DNA of 64,000 nucleotides, taken from contig JADHZB010002034.1 of assembly GCA_015657535.1 (NCBI GenBank), positions 1 to 64,000 on the forward strand, given 5' to 3'. The position numbers and the translations under genes are program-made. Under the pieces are notes generated by a model that worked only from the letters and a program-made list of their open reading frames with translations, ran no database searches and was not told where the DNA came from. This DNA is from Nephromyces sp. MM_2019. Its lineage: Eukaryota > Apicomplexa > Aconoidasida > Nephromycida. Below are positions 13,301-28,306 of the stretch, piece after piece (position 1 is the stretch's first letter; every line of letters begins with the position of its first letter).

Positions 13301-14641
13301 TTGTTTATATACATTCATTACAGATAGACGAGATAGAAAAGAACCTCTCTAGGCTGGATAAGGTAAAGGAAATAGTAATTTCATTTGGCATAGAACAAAA
13401 AAAATTATACAGTATTGTGATGTAACATGATATATAATAATTAGAAATTCGATAAATTATGTATCAAATCAATGCAAAGCTTATGTTTATTTTATTTAAT
13501 ATGACATACAAAATAACATTAAAATATACATTTATTAGGAGCTTTTTATGAATAGTGTTAAAGCTGATATGAAATTTCAAGTGAGATTTTGACACAGTTT
13601 GTTTAAAACTTGTAGGTAAAGTTTAATAAAAAATGCTAATTTACAAATTAAACTAACAGGAAAATCACGTTTCAAAGATATTTGAAAACAAAAATACTTT
13701 GTCGGTTAGTATACAAGATATTATAATTTATTAGATTAAATAAAGCATCAATTTCATTTGTATTATTTTAGAAAACAGAAATAGAGGGAATGATAGAGGT
13801 ATTAAATTGCTTAACAACTTATAACTAATACCCTTTTATATATGTTTTATATAAATATAAGCTTTGTAAACCTGTGTAAAAGTTATGTGTATCTATTATT
13901 TCCATTACAAAGAAAACTTACACAAAATCTAAAAACCCTGTAGCCCAATCCGCAGCTAAGGATTTTAAGAATTTTATTCATTCGGTAATTATATTCGAAA
14001 TTGTTTAGTATTTCCCGTTAAAAGTACACCCTGTGTGTCATGTCTGTGACTTTGCTGTGTTTAGATTTCATCTGATGAAACAGATAATCAAGAGGCTTTC
14101 AATAAATTAGAGAAAAGTTTAAGTAATTTAAACCTAGGGTCAGTCAACTCAGATTTGACTGAAGAGCAAAAGTCTTTAGTTTCAAAAGTAATTTATAAAT
14201 CAATTTTTTGAGTATCTATGCATCTTTAATATCCTAATAGCTCACACCAATCCACCCTGCATGCATACCAACATCTACTCCAAAGACATATTTACTAAAT
14301 TCACAAAACAGAACACTAAAGCTCCATAGGAATCACCCTCAAACACATATTATATAGATAGATAAACAGACGCGTGCATGCTTAAATATATATATATAAT
14401 AATATATTTTGACTCTTAAGCAGCTATCAAATTATATATTCATTAAAATGTGCCACATTTTTGTTAATCTAGATCATGACACAAGCCAAAACACTTAGGA
14501 AAACAAATAAGGTATCTCAAAAAAATAAATTAAAAATTCTGATCAAATAACTTGTTGGTTTTATTTTCATAGAACGTTAACTCATTAAATAAAGAGCTTT
14601 ATGCACGAAATCCTAGTTATCCAGAGTCTAATTCCACTTGA
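10374..14641 (+). CDS. Large coiled-coil protein, 17 exons, function unknown
   Basis: Exons 10374-10689, 11138-11424, 11549-11742, 11803-11883, 11999-12173, 12232-12453, 12786-12880, 12943-13087, 13152-13256, 13324-13362, 13539-13580, 13660-13704, 13772-13798, 13913-13984, 14065-14187, 14473-14511 and 14573-14641 join without a break to 691 residues. Residues 1 to about 150 are polar with scattered Cys (CSNPCVSPDC). From about 160 come coiled-coil segments (LIPSEEKELEELRSTN, MNDNERLRSQLKELG). The C-terminal third is Lys/Asn/Ser-rich. No catalytic motif or membrane segment is seen. An architecture like centrosomal, kinetochore or cytoskeletal coiled-coil proteins is possible but unproven. The acceptor at 11998 could instead be at 11948, which would add hydrophobic in-frame sequence. 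Exons 9-17 are all phase 0. Confidence 0.85.
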
Positions 14642-15074
14642 TTAAAACAATGTAATTTACACTTTTGTTGGAAATTAAATCAAAAGCTGTATCCTTTTAC
14701 TTTTTTTGGTACTTACTGAGGCCTTGTTTTACTAGCACTCGATTTTCAATATTATAAGATTAGAATCAAAGTTAGAAATAAATCAATTTGAAACATATCA
14801 AACATTATAAAAAATCACTTTCATTTAAGAAATAACGGGAATTATGAAATATTAAAGTGCTTAGGATTTCAATGCACTGACGTAAAATAAAAATACATTA
14901 TTGAAAGCATGAAAATAATAAAGCCATTTGAAAGTGAAATACTACAAGCTTTGACTAATTTTTGAGCCTTTTAAAAAGAAAGTAACGAATTCAAATTTTT
15001 TTTAAAACCTGAAACATTCTCATTAAGCTGAGCACTTTTTTATAAATAAAACCATAAAATCAAAACTAAAAAGA
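14642..15074. other. Convergent intergenic spacer
   Basis: AT-rich spacer between the 3' ends of the 17-exon gene and the minus-strand ORF below. Nothing further seen. Confidence 0.6.
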
Positions 15075-15440
15075 CTAAAATATTATTTCTGAGATTAAAT
15101 CTTTGAATTCTACTTGTTCTGAACCAAAAATAGAGTCAATAAACTTAATTTGCAAATCCTCGAAGCACGAAATAAGATTTTCGTCCAAATATGGTTTATT
15201 ATTAAAAGGTTTTACTTTATTTAAACTGAACAGCCTTGCATCTTTGTTTGAATTTTTATTTACAGGTTTCAGAGAGGATGCGGCTACAAAGTTTGTGAAC
15301 TCCTTATATGAATTTGATACTTTTAGTGCCTTTTTTTTTGAATTGTCTACATTCTTCATTTCTTTTTCACTTTTCTCTTGAATTTGAATTTTCATTAACA
15401 ACATCTCACTCATTAAAGCAAAGTCATCTAGGTTAAACAT
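15075..15440 (-). CDS. Small hypothetical protein, single exon
   Basis: An uninterrupted 121-residue frame starts with MFNLDDFALMSEMLLMKIQI and is followed by a Lys/Glu/Asn-rich helical stretch and an acidic, hydrophobic C terminus. Composition is mixed and protein-like, unlike the repeat-derived frames elsewhere, and the two genes on either side run on the plus strand. No domain is recognised and there is no signal peptide or membrane helix. The opposite strand also has a 92-codon frame (15103-15381), but it is Phe/Ser/Leu-rich, as expected of an antisense shadow. It may be the last exon of a longer gene, though I saw no convincing upstream exon. Confidence 0.5.
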   Translation of the reverse strand: MFNLDDFALMSEMLLMKIQIQEKSEKEMKNVDNSKKKALKVSNSYKEFTNFVAASSLKPVNKNSNKDARLFSLNKVKPFNNKPYLDENLISCFEDLQIKFIDSIFGSEQVEFKDLISEIIF

Positions 15441-16031
15441 CTTGCATAAGTATCTATGTTTGTTATGTTTCTAGCACCTTTCGAAATGTGAGATTTTGAC
15501 ATATATTAAATTAATTAGAGAAAACCTATTTTATATGGATTATGGGAATTTCTAGCCTATTTATAATTAAACAGTGCCTCTGTAGGACCATCTAATTATT
15601 TGAATTCGCTCAAAAAACTGTTTTGCCAATATATTTTAGGATAAAAGTCTATAAAGATCTCATAATAGATCGAAATAGAGCTTAAGATTAATTTAAAAAA
15701 ATCTAGGTACACAAGACTGCTTTATTTTATTTTTTGTACAAGGAAAACTAGAAATTTTTATCGACTGATATGTTTGTTACTACACCCCTCGAAAAATCTT
15801 ACTTTAGGATTATGTAAATTATACCTCTTGCAGTTACCAACTTCAAATTGGTAAAGATTTTTTTTTGCAAAAACTGTACACAAATTACACAAGATTCAAG
15901 GATGCTATAGAGCCTCTACAACTAGTTAAATAAGCTTAAATATTAAAATTTTATCACAAGACTTAATTATACTTTAGTTTTCTTAGGCCTGGGTATTCAG
16001 AAATAAAAATAATTGAGTCTGAAGAATTCAA
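15441..16031. other. AT-rich intergenic spacer, divergent
   Basis: Would hold the promoters of the minus-strand ORF (15440) and the secreted-protein gene (16032). No motif can be assigned. Confidence 0.5.
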
Positions 16032-17075
16032 ATGAATTACCTCAAGTTGCTGACAATGAGTATAGGGAACTCAAAATTTTCAAATATTTATGTTTTAACT
16101 TGTGTTGCTTTACTTATAAATTTGGTCTACAATCATCAATATTTTTCAGTGGATGGGAAATACAGTGAAATAATTCAAACACGCAATGCAGAATTTGACA
16201 ATTTCAAAGTAGGGAATCAATTTTCATCATTTAGTCAATTGGAATCGCAGAAAAAGCCCAAGAAAAAAAAAATCCTCAAAAAAGTTAAAGCTACAGAAGC
16301 ATTTAAACATTGGATAAATGATCACAAGAAATACAAATCCAAATATAAAAAGTTTGCTATTGATGCTGTGAGTTTTGAATTAATTAATAAATTGTGATAG
16401 AATAGTCAACATTAAGCTTGTTAAACGTGTGTGGTGTATATCGATAGCTTAAGCACTTGTCTTTAGGTTGTTAAGCAACTAAATGGAAAGATGTAAGATT
16501 GATAGAAACAAAATTTATATAAAGCATTAATTTCGTAAAATTGGAACAAGCTATTTTATTGATTTATAGGGCGAGATGATTGCATTAGCCAAAGCTTACT
16601 GTCAGCATGTAACTAAAAATCAAGATATTAAAAAGAAATATAGACGTAAATGTGAAAAATTTTATCACATACATTCTAAAGATTTCGAAGGGGAAATATT
16701 CAAAGAAATATACAATTTATGGTCCAGAAACTCTCGTCATAGTTATCGTACTCATAATCATAGAGGTCGTTATAACCACAGACGTACTAGCAAGGCTATG
16801 CAGGATAGAGTATCTAGTATTACAGATAGCTTTATACATGATCATATTGGTAATTTCAAGTATTTTAGAGCTATGGTTAAAGGATACAAGGTCAGTATGT
16901 ATGTCAAAGCTGAGTAATCAAAAAACTCATCTGTTTTCTTATTCCTTAGAATCTTATTATGAGAAAAGTAAAGAGGGAAAGGAGAGCAGGTAAGAAGAAG
17001 ATTCTAAAGAAATATTCCAAGCGGGACTGGAAAACTTTCAATCGTGTTTTAAAAAAAGCTATGAAGGCAATCTAA
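16032..17075 (+). CDS. Secreted basic protein, function unknown
   Basis: Exons 16032-16367, 16570-16890 and 16950-17075 join in phase 0 to 260 residues. The N terminus holds a hydrophobic helix (IYVLTCVALLINLVY) after a short basic stretch, consistent with a signal peptide. Initiation may be at Met1 or Met9. The mature part is very rich in Lys/Arg, His and aromatic residues. It includes a KKPKKKKILKKVK cluster near residue 80 and a His/Arg/Tyr/Asn segment (SYRTHNHRGRYNHRR) in the middle. No cysteine framework or known domain is seen. In apicomplexans such small secreted basic proteins are often lineage-specific and delivered to the host or vacuole, but that role is not shown by this sequence. 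The 3' end faces the ribosomal protein gene on the other strand. Confidence 0.8.
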
Positions 17076-17241
17076 TCAAGATTAATATGCTTTTTAAATT
17101 ATAATTGAAAATTTTTTGAGTTTTGTAGAAGGTTTATAAGTCAGAAAAATTAGTTAAATATGATTAAACTTATTCAAGACTATTACAAAATAATTCAATA
17201 ATCTTTTAGTGATCTAGTTGCTAGTAAAAAATCCTGGATTT

Positions 17242-18315
17242 CTAAGCACAATAATAAGATTTAAGAACTGATTTCCACTCAGGATTGCTTTGAGTAACCT
17301 CTTTCTTTTTTTGATCAAATTTGGCTCGAGTTTTTAGTTTCATCTTATAGTTTTCGGTTGCGGTAGCTTTTCTCTTATCCTCTAATTCCTTAAGAGTTTC
17401 TCCGTATTTCCAGCCAACCTGGATAGAGATAGAAATATGAAAATTTGAAATTTGCTTCGAGACTTCACATGTAATTGAATAAACATATGTTAAATAAGAT
17501 GCTTTTTATTGTTTTTATTAACAGTAACAATTGTATTAAGTACTGACCTCTTTCGAAAGTTCTCCCAAGTTGCAGAATTTACGACCAGGTTTTAGTCGAA
17601 TTGTCTTCAAGGCATCAGATACGATCATTCTCTTCTTGTTGTTAAATGCTGTAGGGACGCCATCGAATACTTGTAGTCTTTTAAGGGCAGCTTGTCCCCT
17701 GGAAGTTTTATGTGGAATCATTCCTCTAATTGTTCGCCACAAGATTTTTGAAGGGGCTCGAAAGTGGAAGGGACCTCGGCGGGGATTTGAATTCATCCTC
17801 AGTCTTAAGAACTTTTGGTATTTGACTGTAAAGAAATCATGCATTGTGTTAGAGATTATATAGGATAATAAATTAATATTAACTCACGTTTGTTACGATA
17901 TAAAGATCCCGAAATATTGATTTCCTCGCATCTAACTACAGCAACCTTCTGACCATTCAACAATTCTTTGGCAATTATCGAAGCGAGACGACCTAAAAGA
18001 TGTCCCTTTGCGTCAACAACAACTTTCTGAATATTTGATAAAAAGAAGATTTATTAGTACTCTTCTTTCTAATGATATTATTGTTCATTATGTATTGTTG
18101 TCAAATGTTTAGACATGTGTACATTTGATTGTGGATTTCATCTATCTTAAACATCTATTTAAACATTTAACAAGAAGGCTTTTGTCTAATTAATTGTTTG
18201 ACAAAACTTATTGTTCATTCGTAGTTGATCGATATATAAATCTAATAAATCAAGGATTGTATGTTATATATCAGTGTAAAGTATAAAACAAAAGTGAAAT
18301 TACCTTTCTAAACAT
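17242..18315 (-). CDS. RPL13A: 60S ribosomal protein uL13 (L13a)
   Basis: Structural protein of the large cytosolic ribosomal subunit. Exons, minus strand: 18304-18315 (only MFRK), 17888-18026, 17548-17825, 17242-17418. They give 201 residues, close to the usual 200 or so. Family hallmarks in order: [16 protein letters not shown] near the N terminus, [77 protein letters not shown], then a Lys-rich tail ending in YYCA. The first coding exon of four codons followed by a long intron is common in ribosomal protein genes. It is convergent with the secreted protein gene and divergent from the MAP kinase. Identity is certain. It is a useful anchor for the organism's codon and intron usage. Confidence 0.97.
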
Positions 18316-20656
18316 TTTGATAAATTCTGGGTAAGCTCAAGAAACGAGATTTTTCGTAAAAAGTTATATCATTCAAATATAAAGATTGTGAAATTTTTTG
18401 TTGAGGATAAATTGTTTCAAATAGTAATTATATGTACAAAAAGAAGAAGTAAAGATGTATATATTTAGATTTTATGTGTTAGTTAATATTGTTAAGAAGA
18501 AGATGAAAATATTAAAAAATTCTGCTAATATTATAATTGAATGTATAACAAGTAATGCTACTCGTGATAAGAAGCTTCAAGTAAGGAACTTGCTAGTTAC
18601 TCATTCTAAGCTATTATATATTAGAAAGAAATTGTGTACTTTACTTTTTTAAGTATTTTTTAATGAGCCAAACAAGCTCCATGCTCAGCAATTTTAACGC
18701 TTGGAAGATGATAGTAACATGTGTACATAAAGTTGTTTAAGAAAGAGTATTTTTAATGAGTTTGGTAGCAATAGTTTTTAGGCATATCTACTCGCAGTTG
18801 TATTACTAGTATGCCTAAAAATACAAATAAACTGGTAGCAGTACATAAATATAACACATCCATAACTAAGCTATAACATCACTTTAAGGACATGTAAACA
18901 TATATCCTTGATGAGTTAAGGACATGTACAGCACAAATATACTGGTCACTCTGCAGTCGATTTGGAATGTGCTCTCACAGCTAGATTAAGCAAATAGATA
19001 TAGATAATTATGCACATCAAGCTAACTGTGAATAAACATTCATTTGCTCAGAAATAAACACGTCAAATGATTTCAAATACACTCATAATCTCGTTTATTG
19101 AACTTGTATGTATTCAGATAACACAGTACTGTGGTATCGCTAGGTGTCATATTTAACATACGCTCCCATTTGACACTAACTCCTCTAACTTTTACAAAAA
19201 ACCAAAGCATAAACATGTACAAAGAATTGCAAAATAAATATTTTTTTGAATTAACCTAAAAGATTTCACAAAAGATACAAAAATACAATTTCATCTTAAA
19301 GCTCGTGATTGAATGTTAATACTATTTAAAACAAATTGTAACTAAGGTTACCATTAAGTCTACTTTCCCTCATTTGAGCTACACTTTTGCTTTGATCAAG
19401 GAATTACACATAAATCATATTAAAAGCTTCAATGAGAACAATTACTATTTATTATTTGTGCATGTATTACAATTTCATTGTGAATCTAACTTAACAATAC
19501 CTAAAGCTCTAACACCAAAGCACATTAAGCATACCACTTGCGACTCGTTTTCTTATATAACTATATACCCCAACCCACTTATTGTAATAACCATACTCCA
19601 ACACTTGATATCATTTTAGTATTTAAAATTCTTGAAATCAAATTAAATCATAAAGTTTCCCTAATTTCGCTTCCTTGATACCTTGATTATATCCATATTT
19701 TTATGTATACATATAAATTTCCTACTTCTTGACTGGATTTACACTTGGCTGGGTAATCAATTAAAGGGAGCATGCTTAATGTCTAAATAATTCTTAAAAT
19801 AAAATTATGCTACTCAATTCAATATGATATGATGTACTAGGATTTCTTACTGAGTAAAAAGTTTAAGGATAAAAGTCTGATTTCAAGAAGTTCATAAAAG
19901 CCAGAAAAATAAGATATCTTAAATGATACATAAATGGAGTGTTCAGAAAAAGGAAGACCAAGACTCATTAAAAAAACTGAAATTAAAACGAAATTAATTA
20001 GAGCTAGTAAGATTTAAATAAACTTAGCAAGAAATATAATTTAGAAATTGAAGGCTGTTTTTTTTATTACTTATCAACTTAGCCTATTATACTAGTAGAT
20101 ATAAAGTATTTAGGTGAACTTTAATCCTTTAATGTGCTTTGAGAATTGATAAGAAACGTAAACACTGTTGTTTAAGGTGTATAGATCTATTCTAATTTAA
20201 GGATTTAATTGGTTTAAGCCTACAAATATGGTACTTAATCAAATCAGTAGGTATTGTTCCCTATTTATTTCGAGACACATTTGGTTAATACCTTTTATTC
20301 TCCTGTAAAAACAACAGCCTCTGTCTTAGAGTTAGCAAATGTCTTTGTGACAAAAATGGAAAATAAAATATCGTAATTTCAATGTGATGAGTCTGCGCAA
20401 TAAAATGTGAAAAGATGTTCAAATTTTGAATATTATATTACCATAAAATAATTGTGAGAAAAATCTATTTTTAATTTATAATGAGGGACTTAATATATGA
20501 TTCACTAATAAAATTAAACTATAAACTCTATACTTTATTATTCCTTTAAAGACATTTATATTAATAACATAATTCCTTGATGATTTTGAACACAGGTAAC
20601 TGGATTTAGGATAAATTTATTATATCATTCAATCTTTATGTACACTTGGCCTAATT
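18316..20656. other. AT-rich divergent intergenic region
   Basis: 2.3 kb between uL13 (minus) and the MAP kinase (plus). Open frames at 18455-18652 and 19374-19619 are short and composition-driven. No RNA gene or repeat was recognised. Confidence 0.6.
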
Positions 20657-22604
<1,948 letters not shown>

Positions 22605-23151
22605 ATCAGATATTAAACTAGGATAAATATTGAATTAATAATGGGACATGTATAGTAATGTATAATATAGTTTATCACTTGAACATTTTTATAGCAATGA
22701 TTGTAAACAAAATTAGTAGTTATTTATAATATGAATAAAATTTCTAGTTCTACAAGCGAGTTCTAATAAGAAGGTATGAGATTCTAAATGATTAGAAATT
22801 TATAATTATTTTAAAACTGTAAAGTTTGAACATTTATCTTTTAAAAACTTCGATATCAATAAGTGTCAATTTAGTAAGGTGCTTGATATTATTCGTTAGT
22901 AGGATATCTTTGGTAAAGTTTTCAATCCATCTTTGTGTGAGAAACGAATGCTTCCCTGAAGCTCTTTATGATTCATGGCATTATAAAAAGTATTGCTGAG
23001 ATTTGAATTGGTAGTCCTATTTATTGTCTCAAGTGTGTTGCTGTTTCTAAATTAAATAAATATAGTATAAAATAGCTTTAAAATTCAACAAATCACAGAT
23101 ATACTCTGTTTTCTGGTAGACTCATCATGTTAATGTCTATGATTAGCAGAT
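22605..23151. other. Convergent intergenic spacer
   Basis: AT-rich sequence between the 3' ends of the MAP kinase and UBA5 genes. No feature recognised. Confidence 0.6.
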
Positions 23152-24509
23152 TTAGCTATTCATCAACTGTTCAAATTCCTTAGATATTTCATCCAAGCTT
23201 TTTTCGTTAGTAGAGTTGATATGCTTTATTTCTAAATGCTGGTTTTCAGTATAGTTGATATCTTCCTCATCATTATTTACAATTTCAATACCAAATTCAT
23301 TGGTAGTATCTACAATTTCGGTATCCTGGTGATAAGTCATATCATATGATTTTAAAACTTCTGAAATGCTTTCTAAGGTTGAGTTTTGCTGTCTTAGTAT
23401 ACACCTGTGTAAGAAAAATTAAAATAATAATATGGAAAATTCATGGTAAATACTCAAAGTAATTTAAAAAAGAAATGAAGCTATACCATACCATTGATCG
23501 TTGCATTCAGGGTTAGGGGCGATGTGGTATGTAGGAAAGAAATTTTTGGTAGAATCATAGCCTAAAAACCAAGAAATGTTACCAAATTTTAGGATGTACT
23601 TCAAAGTGTTCTGTACAAGAAAGCCTGCGATAATACCCATTGTTGTTGGTAAGCTTGCGGTACACACAAGGTCGCGCTTAATTGTTTTTTCATCGTCCCC
23701 GGTTGATACTATTAAGGGTGGAGCGCACTTTTTTGAAGAAAAGTGAAAGAATTAAAAAATTTTAGAGTTAAGGAAAATTGTAGTAAAATATGTAGAATAA
23801 ATTTACAATTTATCTAATAATACTCACTTGGAAACAAGCTGAGAATCCGGGTAGGCAAGTTTGAATTTGTCCGGTCATAGCGTTCTCTGAGACTCCAGAA
23901 TTCATCCAACACTGATTTGTTTCGTTGCAGGCTTGACTTATGCTTACACGAGCTGAATAATTATCAACACAGCAAAGTAACAAATCTACCTTTTTATTTT
24001 CCAATGAGCCATGATTGATCCTTTCGAGCAGTAGGTCATAAGACTGGGATATGTTGCAGTCATGTGTTTCAATTACAACATCAGAGTTTATTTCTTTGAG
24101 AGTATCCATGCATGCCTGTTAAGGTATACATATAATTCTAATTTTCATGAATATATTTAAGTTTCTGCAAACTTTTTTTAAGGTGTGGGTTGCCGTATGC
24201 TTATAAATAAGTGTTTCTATAAATATTTACCTTAACCTTCGGTAGACCCAGATGACGTGGCGTGTAAAATAAACGATTCATATTAGCCATTTCTATTGTG
24301 TCGTAGTCAAAGATTATTAGTTTTCCTATCCCACAGCGAACAAGCATCTCGGATGCTGAGCTACCTATCCCTCCCACCCCGATTATAATGACAGTTTTCT
24401 CGCGTATAGAGCTATAATTTTCCACCACTCCCATTCTCTCAAGGGCGAATAGTCTACTGTAGCGATCGTCATCAACCCGATTGTTACTTGTTTGTATATT
24501 ACGAGCCAT
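23152..24509 (-). CDS. UBA5: UFM1-activating enzyme E1 (UBA5)
   Basis: Adenylates the ubiquitin-like modifier UFM1 and carries it as a thioester to UFC1. Exons, minus strand: 24231-24509, 23828-24115, 23492-23727, 23152-23404, for 351 residues. Seen: nucleotide-binding [50 protein letters not shown], the zinc pairs C-F-Q-C in SACFQCAPP and C-N-D-Q-W-C, and the active-site Cys in [12 protein letters not shown]. The short tail carries an EFGIEIV element equivalent to the UFM1-interacting sequence of UBA5 (EWGIELV in human, from memory). The end, [15 protein letters not shown], resembles the UFC1-binding C terminus. The enzyme therefore looks fully functional. Plasmodium is generally reported to lack the UFM1 pathway. 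The gene is divergent from the AP2 gene at 26352. Confidence 0.94.
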
Positions 24510-26351
24510 TTAAAGCTGAGTGTTTGCCAAAATTAAAGTATGTGTCTATTTTTGTCAGCAAAGGTATTTGAATAAGTAGAATATAATTTACTTTAAGCTT
24601 TTATGAATTGGGCATTAAAATTGCTATATCTTCGAGACGTTGGTTTTATATTCTAAATTTTCTAGAGGTTTTAATTAAGTTTAATGGTAAGGAGTAACAA
24701 AACGTTGTCTCGATCATGATTATTAGATTGTAGCTCAGGATTTTAATATTTTACAATTCTAGAGAGTTATTTTTCTCAAATTTTACTAAAATGATTATGA
24801 AACTATACTAAACAAGGTTCTGTATAATCAAATAATAATCATCACTATAAGTTCACAAAAAAATATCTATTAATAGTGTATAGGAGTCAATTTAATAGCC
24901 TAGATTAAAAATCTGACTTGATTTAACTCTTAGTAACAAGTTTCGACAAAATCACAAATCTCTTGCTCAATTTTAATCAACTCAGGCTGGATATCTCTAA
25001 ATTAGATTGATATAAAAATTAATTAAATTAAGAATCAAGGAATTTAGAAACTTGCAACTGCATTTAGTAATTAACTTAGGCTTCATAGCCTAGGCAAAGA
25101 TAGAGCTCATTTGTCTATTAGTTTAGTCTCATCACTAGTCGTATTTAAATGGCATAGACTTTTCAAATAGTATTCAATATATCTTTAACACTGAAAAATA
25201 TAAAGAATTGTTAAAAGTGTTTAGCCACTAGTTTCATAGTTTTTAGTTTGTCAATCTCAAACTAGTTTTTACAGATTTATGCTGAGTATATTATTTAATA
25301 AATTCAATCAACCAAAAACTAAGTATTCTTCCTCATTGATGTCATATTCTTTGTTCTAAATAACATTTGAATTTTTATTAAACTCATATCTTTAGGTTCA
25401 ACAAGTTATTATACCTTGGAAAGAACCAACTCGAGTAAAAATTTGAGATAAAAATATTGAAAGCTGTTGATAAGAATTATAAAACACAAGAAAAAATTCT
25501 TCATATCTTACCTATGCTAGTCTGTTTTAAATTAATTGAATATTAGCCCTGAATCATTGTTTTCATACAAAGTTGGACAAATTTTACCTTGGAAAACTCA
25601 AGAATTCATATTTGAAATTTTTAAAAAAATCCTAAAACATCTCAACTGTAGGAGATGAAATCCATTACAACGTATCATTGAGCATAAATTTAAATCAAGC
25701 CGAAAATTTTGAGTTCTAATTAAAATTAAAATTTCATTTTCAATTGATTGTCTCATAAAATTTCACTCTGGCGCAGTAATATTGTTCCAACATTTGTATA
25801 AAAAAATTTGTACCTTAATTATTCCAACTTCTTTGCCTCAGTTTTATAAAGAAATGGATGACTATGATATAGTTTTCAAAGGTTGTCATTGCCATTATTG
25901 AAAGTCGTTAATGGCCTGTAATTTCCTATTCATCATTTAAAGTTCTTGCAGATTTTTCTGTGCAATTAGGTAAACATTGATCTTTTGAATTTGGATCATG
26001 AGTCATGCTGTTGCAATTTAATTGGTAAGCCTTTCTTTGTTAATCTATGTACAGTGGAATTGATGTAAAATGTATGAATGTGGGTTTAAAATTAAAAAGA
26101 CTTTTATAATACGTTCTAAGTTTTTAAGTGTGAAGGATTTAATTATGACTTAGATAAATAAAAAAATATTCTAATTGTATGTAATTGTGGTACAAAACTT
26201 TTTAACGACTTAAACATTGTCGGAGTATAACTTTAATTTGGTGTTTATTATCTAATATAGATAATTATAATGTCAATTTTATGTAGGGTCGTTTGTCTTG
26301 GAGCCTTTGCCTAAATTAAACTAGGATTATTTATTGTTTCATAGCTAAAAA
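24510..26351. other. AT-rich divergent intergenic region
   Basis: 1.8 kb between UBA5 (minus) and the AP2-domain gene (plus). No open frame with coding character, repeat or RNA gene seen. Confidence 0.65.
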
Positions 26352-27065
26352 ATGGAAAATGTAAAAAAAGAGGATCGTATTCCTGGAGTAACTTATGACA
26401 GAAAAAATGAAAGATGGGGGGCGAGATGGAGTGCACCCGATGGTAGAAGGGCTGGAAAATACTTTCCCGTAAGTCAATATGGTTTTGAACACGCTCGTAG
26501 GATGGCAATTCAATGTCGTAATGATGCGATCAGGGAACATGGTGCCTTAAGAAAACAAGGTAAGCCATCATATGTGAATAAGGAAAGTGGTATAATCACT
26601 TGCAGGAGGATTGAAAATGGTAATAAGTTGGGAAAAAAAAGTAATCCAATTAAAATAAAAATGGAAAATAGCACTTCAAAAAGTAGATTCGATAATATGG
26701 ATCCCGTAAAAAATTATCTTGAGCTTAGCAATATACAGTATGAAGCTCGTGATGAGCCCAGCAAGGCCTCGCCACTTTATGAACAAAGTGATAATTATTT
26801 TGACACTATTAAAGCAGTCATTTCACGAGAGCCAAATTCGATTAATACAATAAGAAATCACTCAGTTTATGGAAATGCAGTGTGGTTAAAGTCCAGTGTT
26901 ATGGGTATCAACAAGGGGAATGATATCTACTTTACATCACCCAATCATTGCCATGATTGTAGTGATAATGATGATTTTGACACAGAATTACTACGTAATT
27001 GTTTTCACCAGGGTTATGATAATTACACTTCATTAGATAGATCGATCTTTATTTCTCCAGAATAA
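26352..27065 (+). CDS. AP2-domain DNA-binding protein (ApiAP2-like)
   Basis: A single exon of 237 residues. Residues about 9-66 match the apicomplexan AP2 fold. [20 protein letters not shown] provides the three strands. [18 protein letters not shown] provides the C-terminal helix with the typical YGFExAR...AI..R pattern. Such domains bind short DNA motifs through the strands, and ApiAP2 proteins are the main transcription-factor family of apicomplexans. A basic K/N-rich stretch follows (residues about 70-120), then a long Ser/Asn/Asp-rich region without recognised domains, with an [12 protein letters not shown] segment near residue 200. It is small for an ApiAP2 and has only one domain, so targets cannot be inferred. 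No intron is needed. Confidence 0.9.
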   Translation: MENVKKEDRIPGVTYDRKNERWGARWSAPDGRRAGKYFPVSQYGFEHARRMAIQCRNDAIREHGALRKQGKPSYVNKESGIITCRRIENGNKLGKKSNPIKIKMENSTSKSRFDNMDPVKNYLELSNIQYEARDEPSKASPLYEQSDNYFDTIKAVISREPNSINTIRNHSVYGNAVWLKSSVMGINKGNDIYFTSPNHCHDCSDNDDFDTELLRNCFHQGYDNYTSLDRSIFISPE

Positions 27066-28306
27066 GACAAAAAGAATTGTATTAAAGATGTTAGATTTTC
27101 AGAATTTTAGTTTCTCAGTGACTAATGATTGATATTTATATATTTCTTGCTCTACTTTTTAAAATATATAAATAATCATTTCAAATTCGACTTAAAAAAT
27201 TTAACCTCTAGACCAATTTGTTTTCATTGATAATGTTTGGTTAATTCATTTTGAATTTATCTTTGCTAAATTAATGATCATGAAAAAATGACCTTGTAAA
27301 TTAAATTACTATTTATTTAAAATAAAATATTTCAAGTATATAATCATAAGAAGTCTACTTTACAAGTTTTGGGTTCAACTGATCATATAACAAGTTCACA
27401 AACTTGTAGCTTAATTTGATAACTTTTTTTTTAATAAACGGTTTAAGTCTGAAATATAAGGCCAAATCTTTGGAGTGGACTCGATCTAAAACATATAATC
27501 ATAAAAATAAATGGTTTTAAAATTAATCAGATTAGTCAAAATTTCTAGGACTTAATTAACCTTGTGAAGTGCTATATAGTATACCTCTTGAAGTTTGCTC
27601 AAAACAATAGAGTAATTTTAATTCTTTAAGCAGTAGGCATGGTCGTTGTGTAAACAATTGATAAACTAAAGTAATGATATGTGGTCAATTATATTACAAA
27701 GGTTTATGAGGTATTACTATGTAAAACATTGTTTTTGATCTGTAACTTGAATGATTCAATGATGATACACTTAACTCTTATAATCAATTTGGAATATGTT
27801 GATTATGTTTATGAGCATGTTGGAAACAACTCACACTATAAGGAATCCATTCGGTTTTAAAGCTCTATTAATTGTTTCATTAAATTAACAGTAATAAAAA
27901 TTTTATTTTAATGCACATTATTCAGATTTTATTAAACATGAAAATTTTATTTACAACAACCATAGGCATAGCGTGGTGATAATCTAACATATCACTTTTG
28001 TCTAAAGCTGGTGATTTGTAGGAATAAACGTATCCATCTATATGAAATACAATATCATTTTTAAAAATCACCTGATTAGTTTAGAAAACGATTATAGTAA
28101 TTGTCTCTAGCAACAATTTTGATGTCCTGTGATTGCTTAGCCGTGTTTATTAGATAAAAAAATTTTCTCTTTGAAGGTCTTGCCATTACATATCCTGTAT
28201 ACACAGGATAGAACTTACTTCGCCATACAAAATCTAATTGACATTACATTTAAACTCTCTATGATTTCACTCCAATCTCTAAGGTCTATTTATTTCTTTG
28301 GGCACT
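27066..28306. other. AT-rich intergenic spacer
   Basis: No gene, repeat or RNA signature recognised. Confidence 0.6.

Noticed and set aside
17570..17863. 97-codon plus-strand frame
   Set aside because: Antisense shadow of uL13 exon 3.
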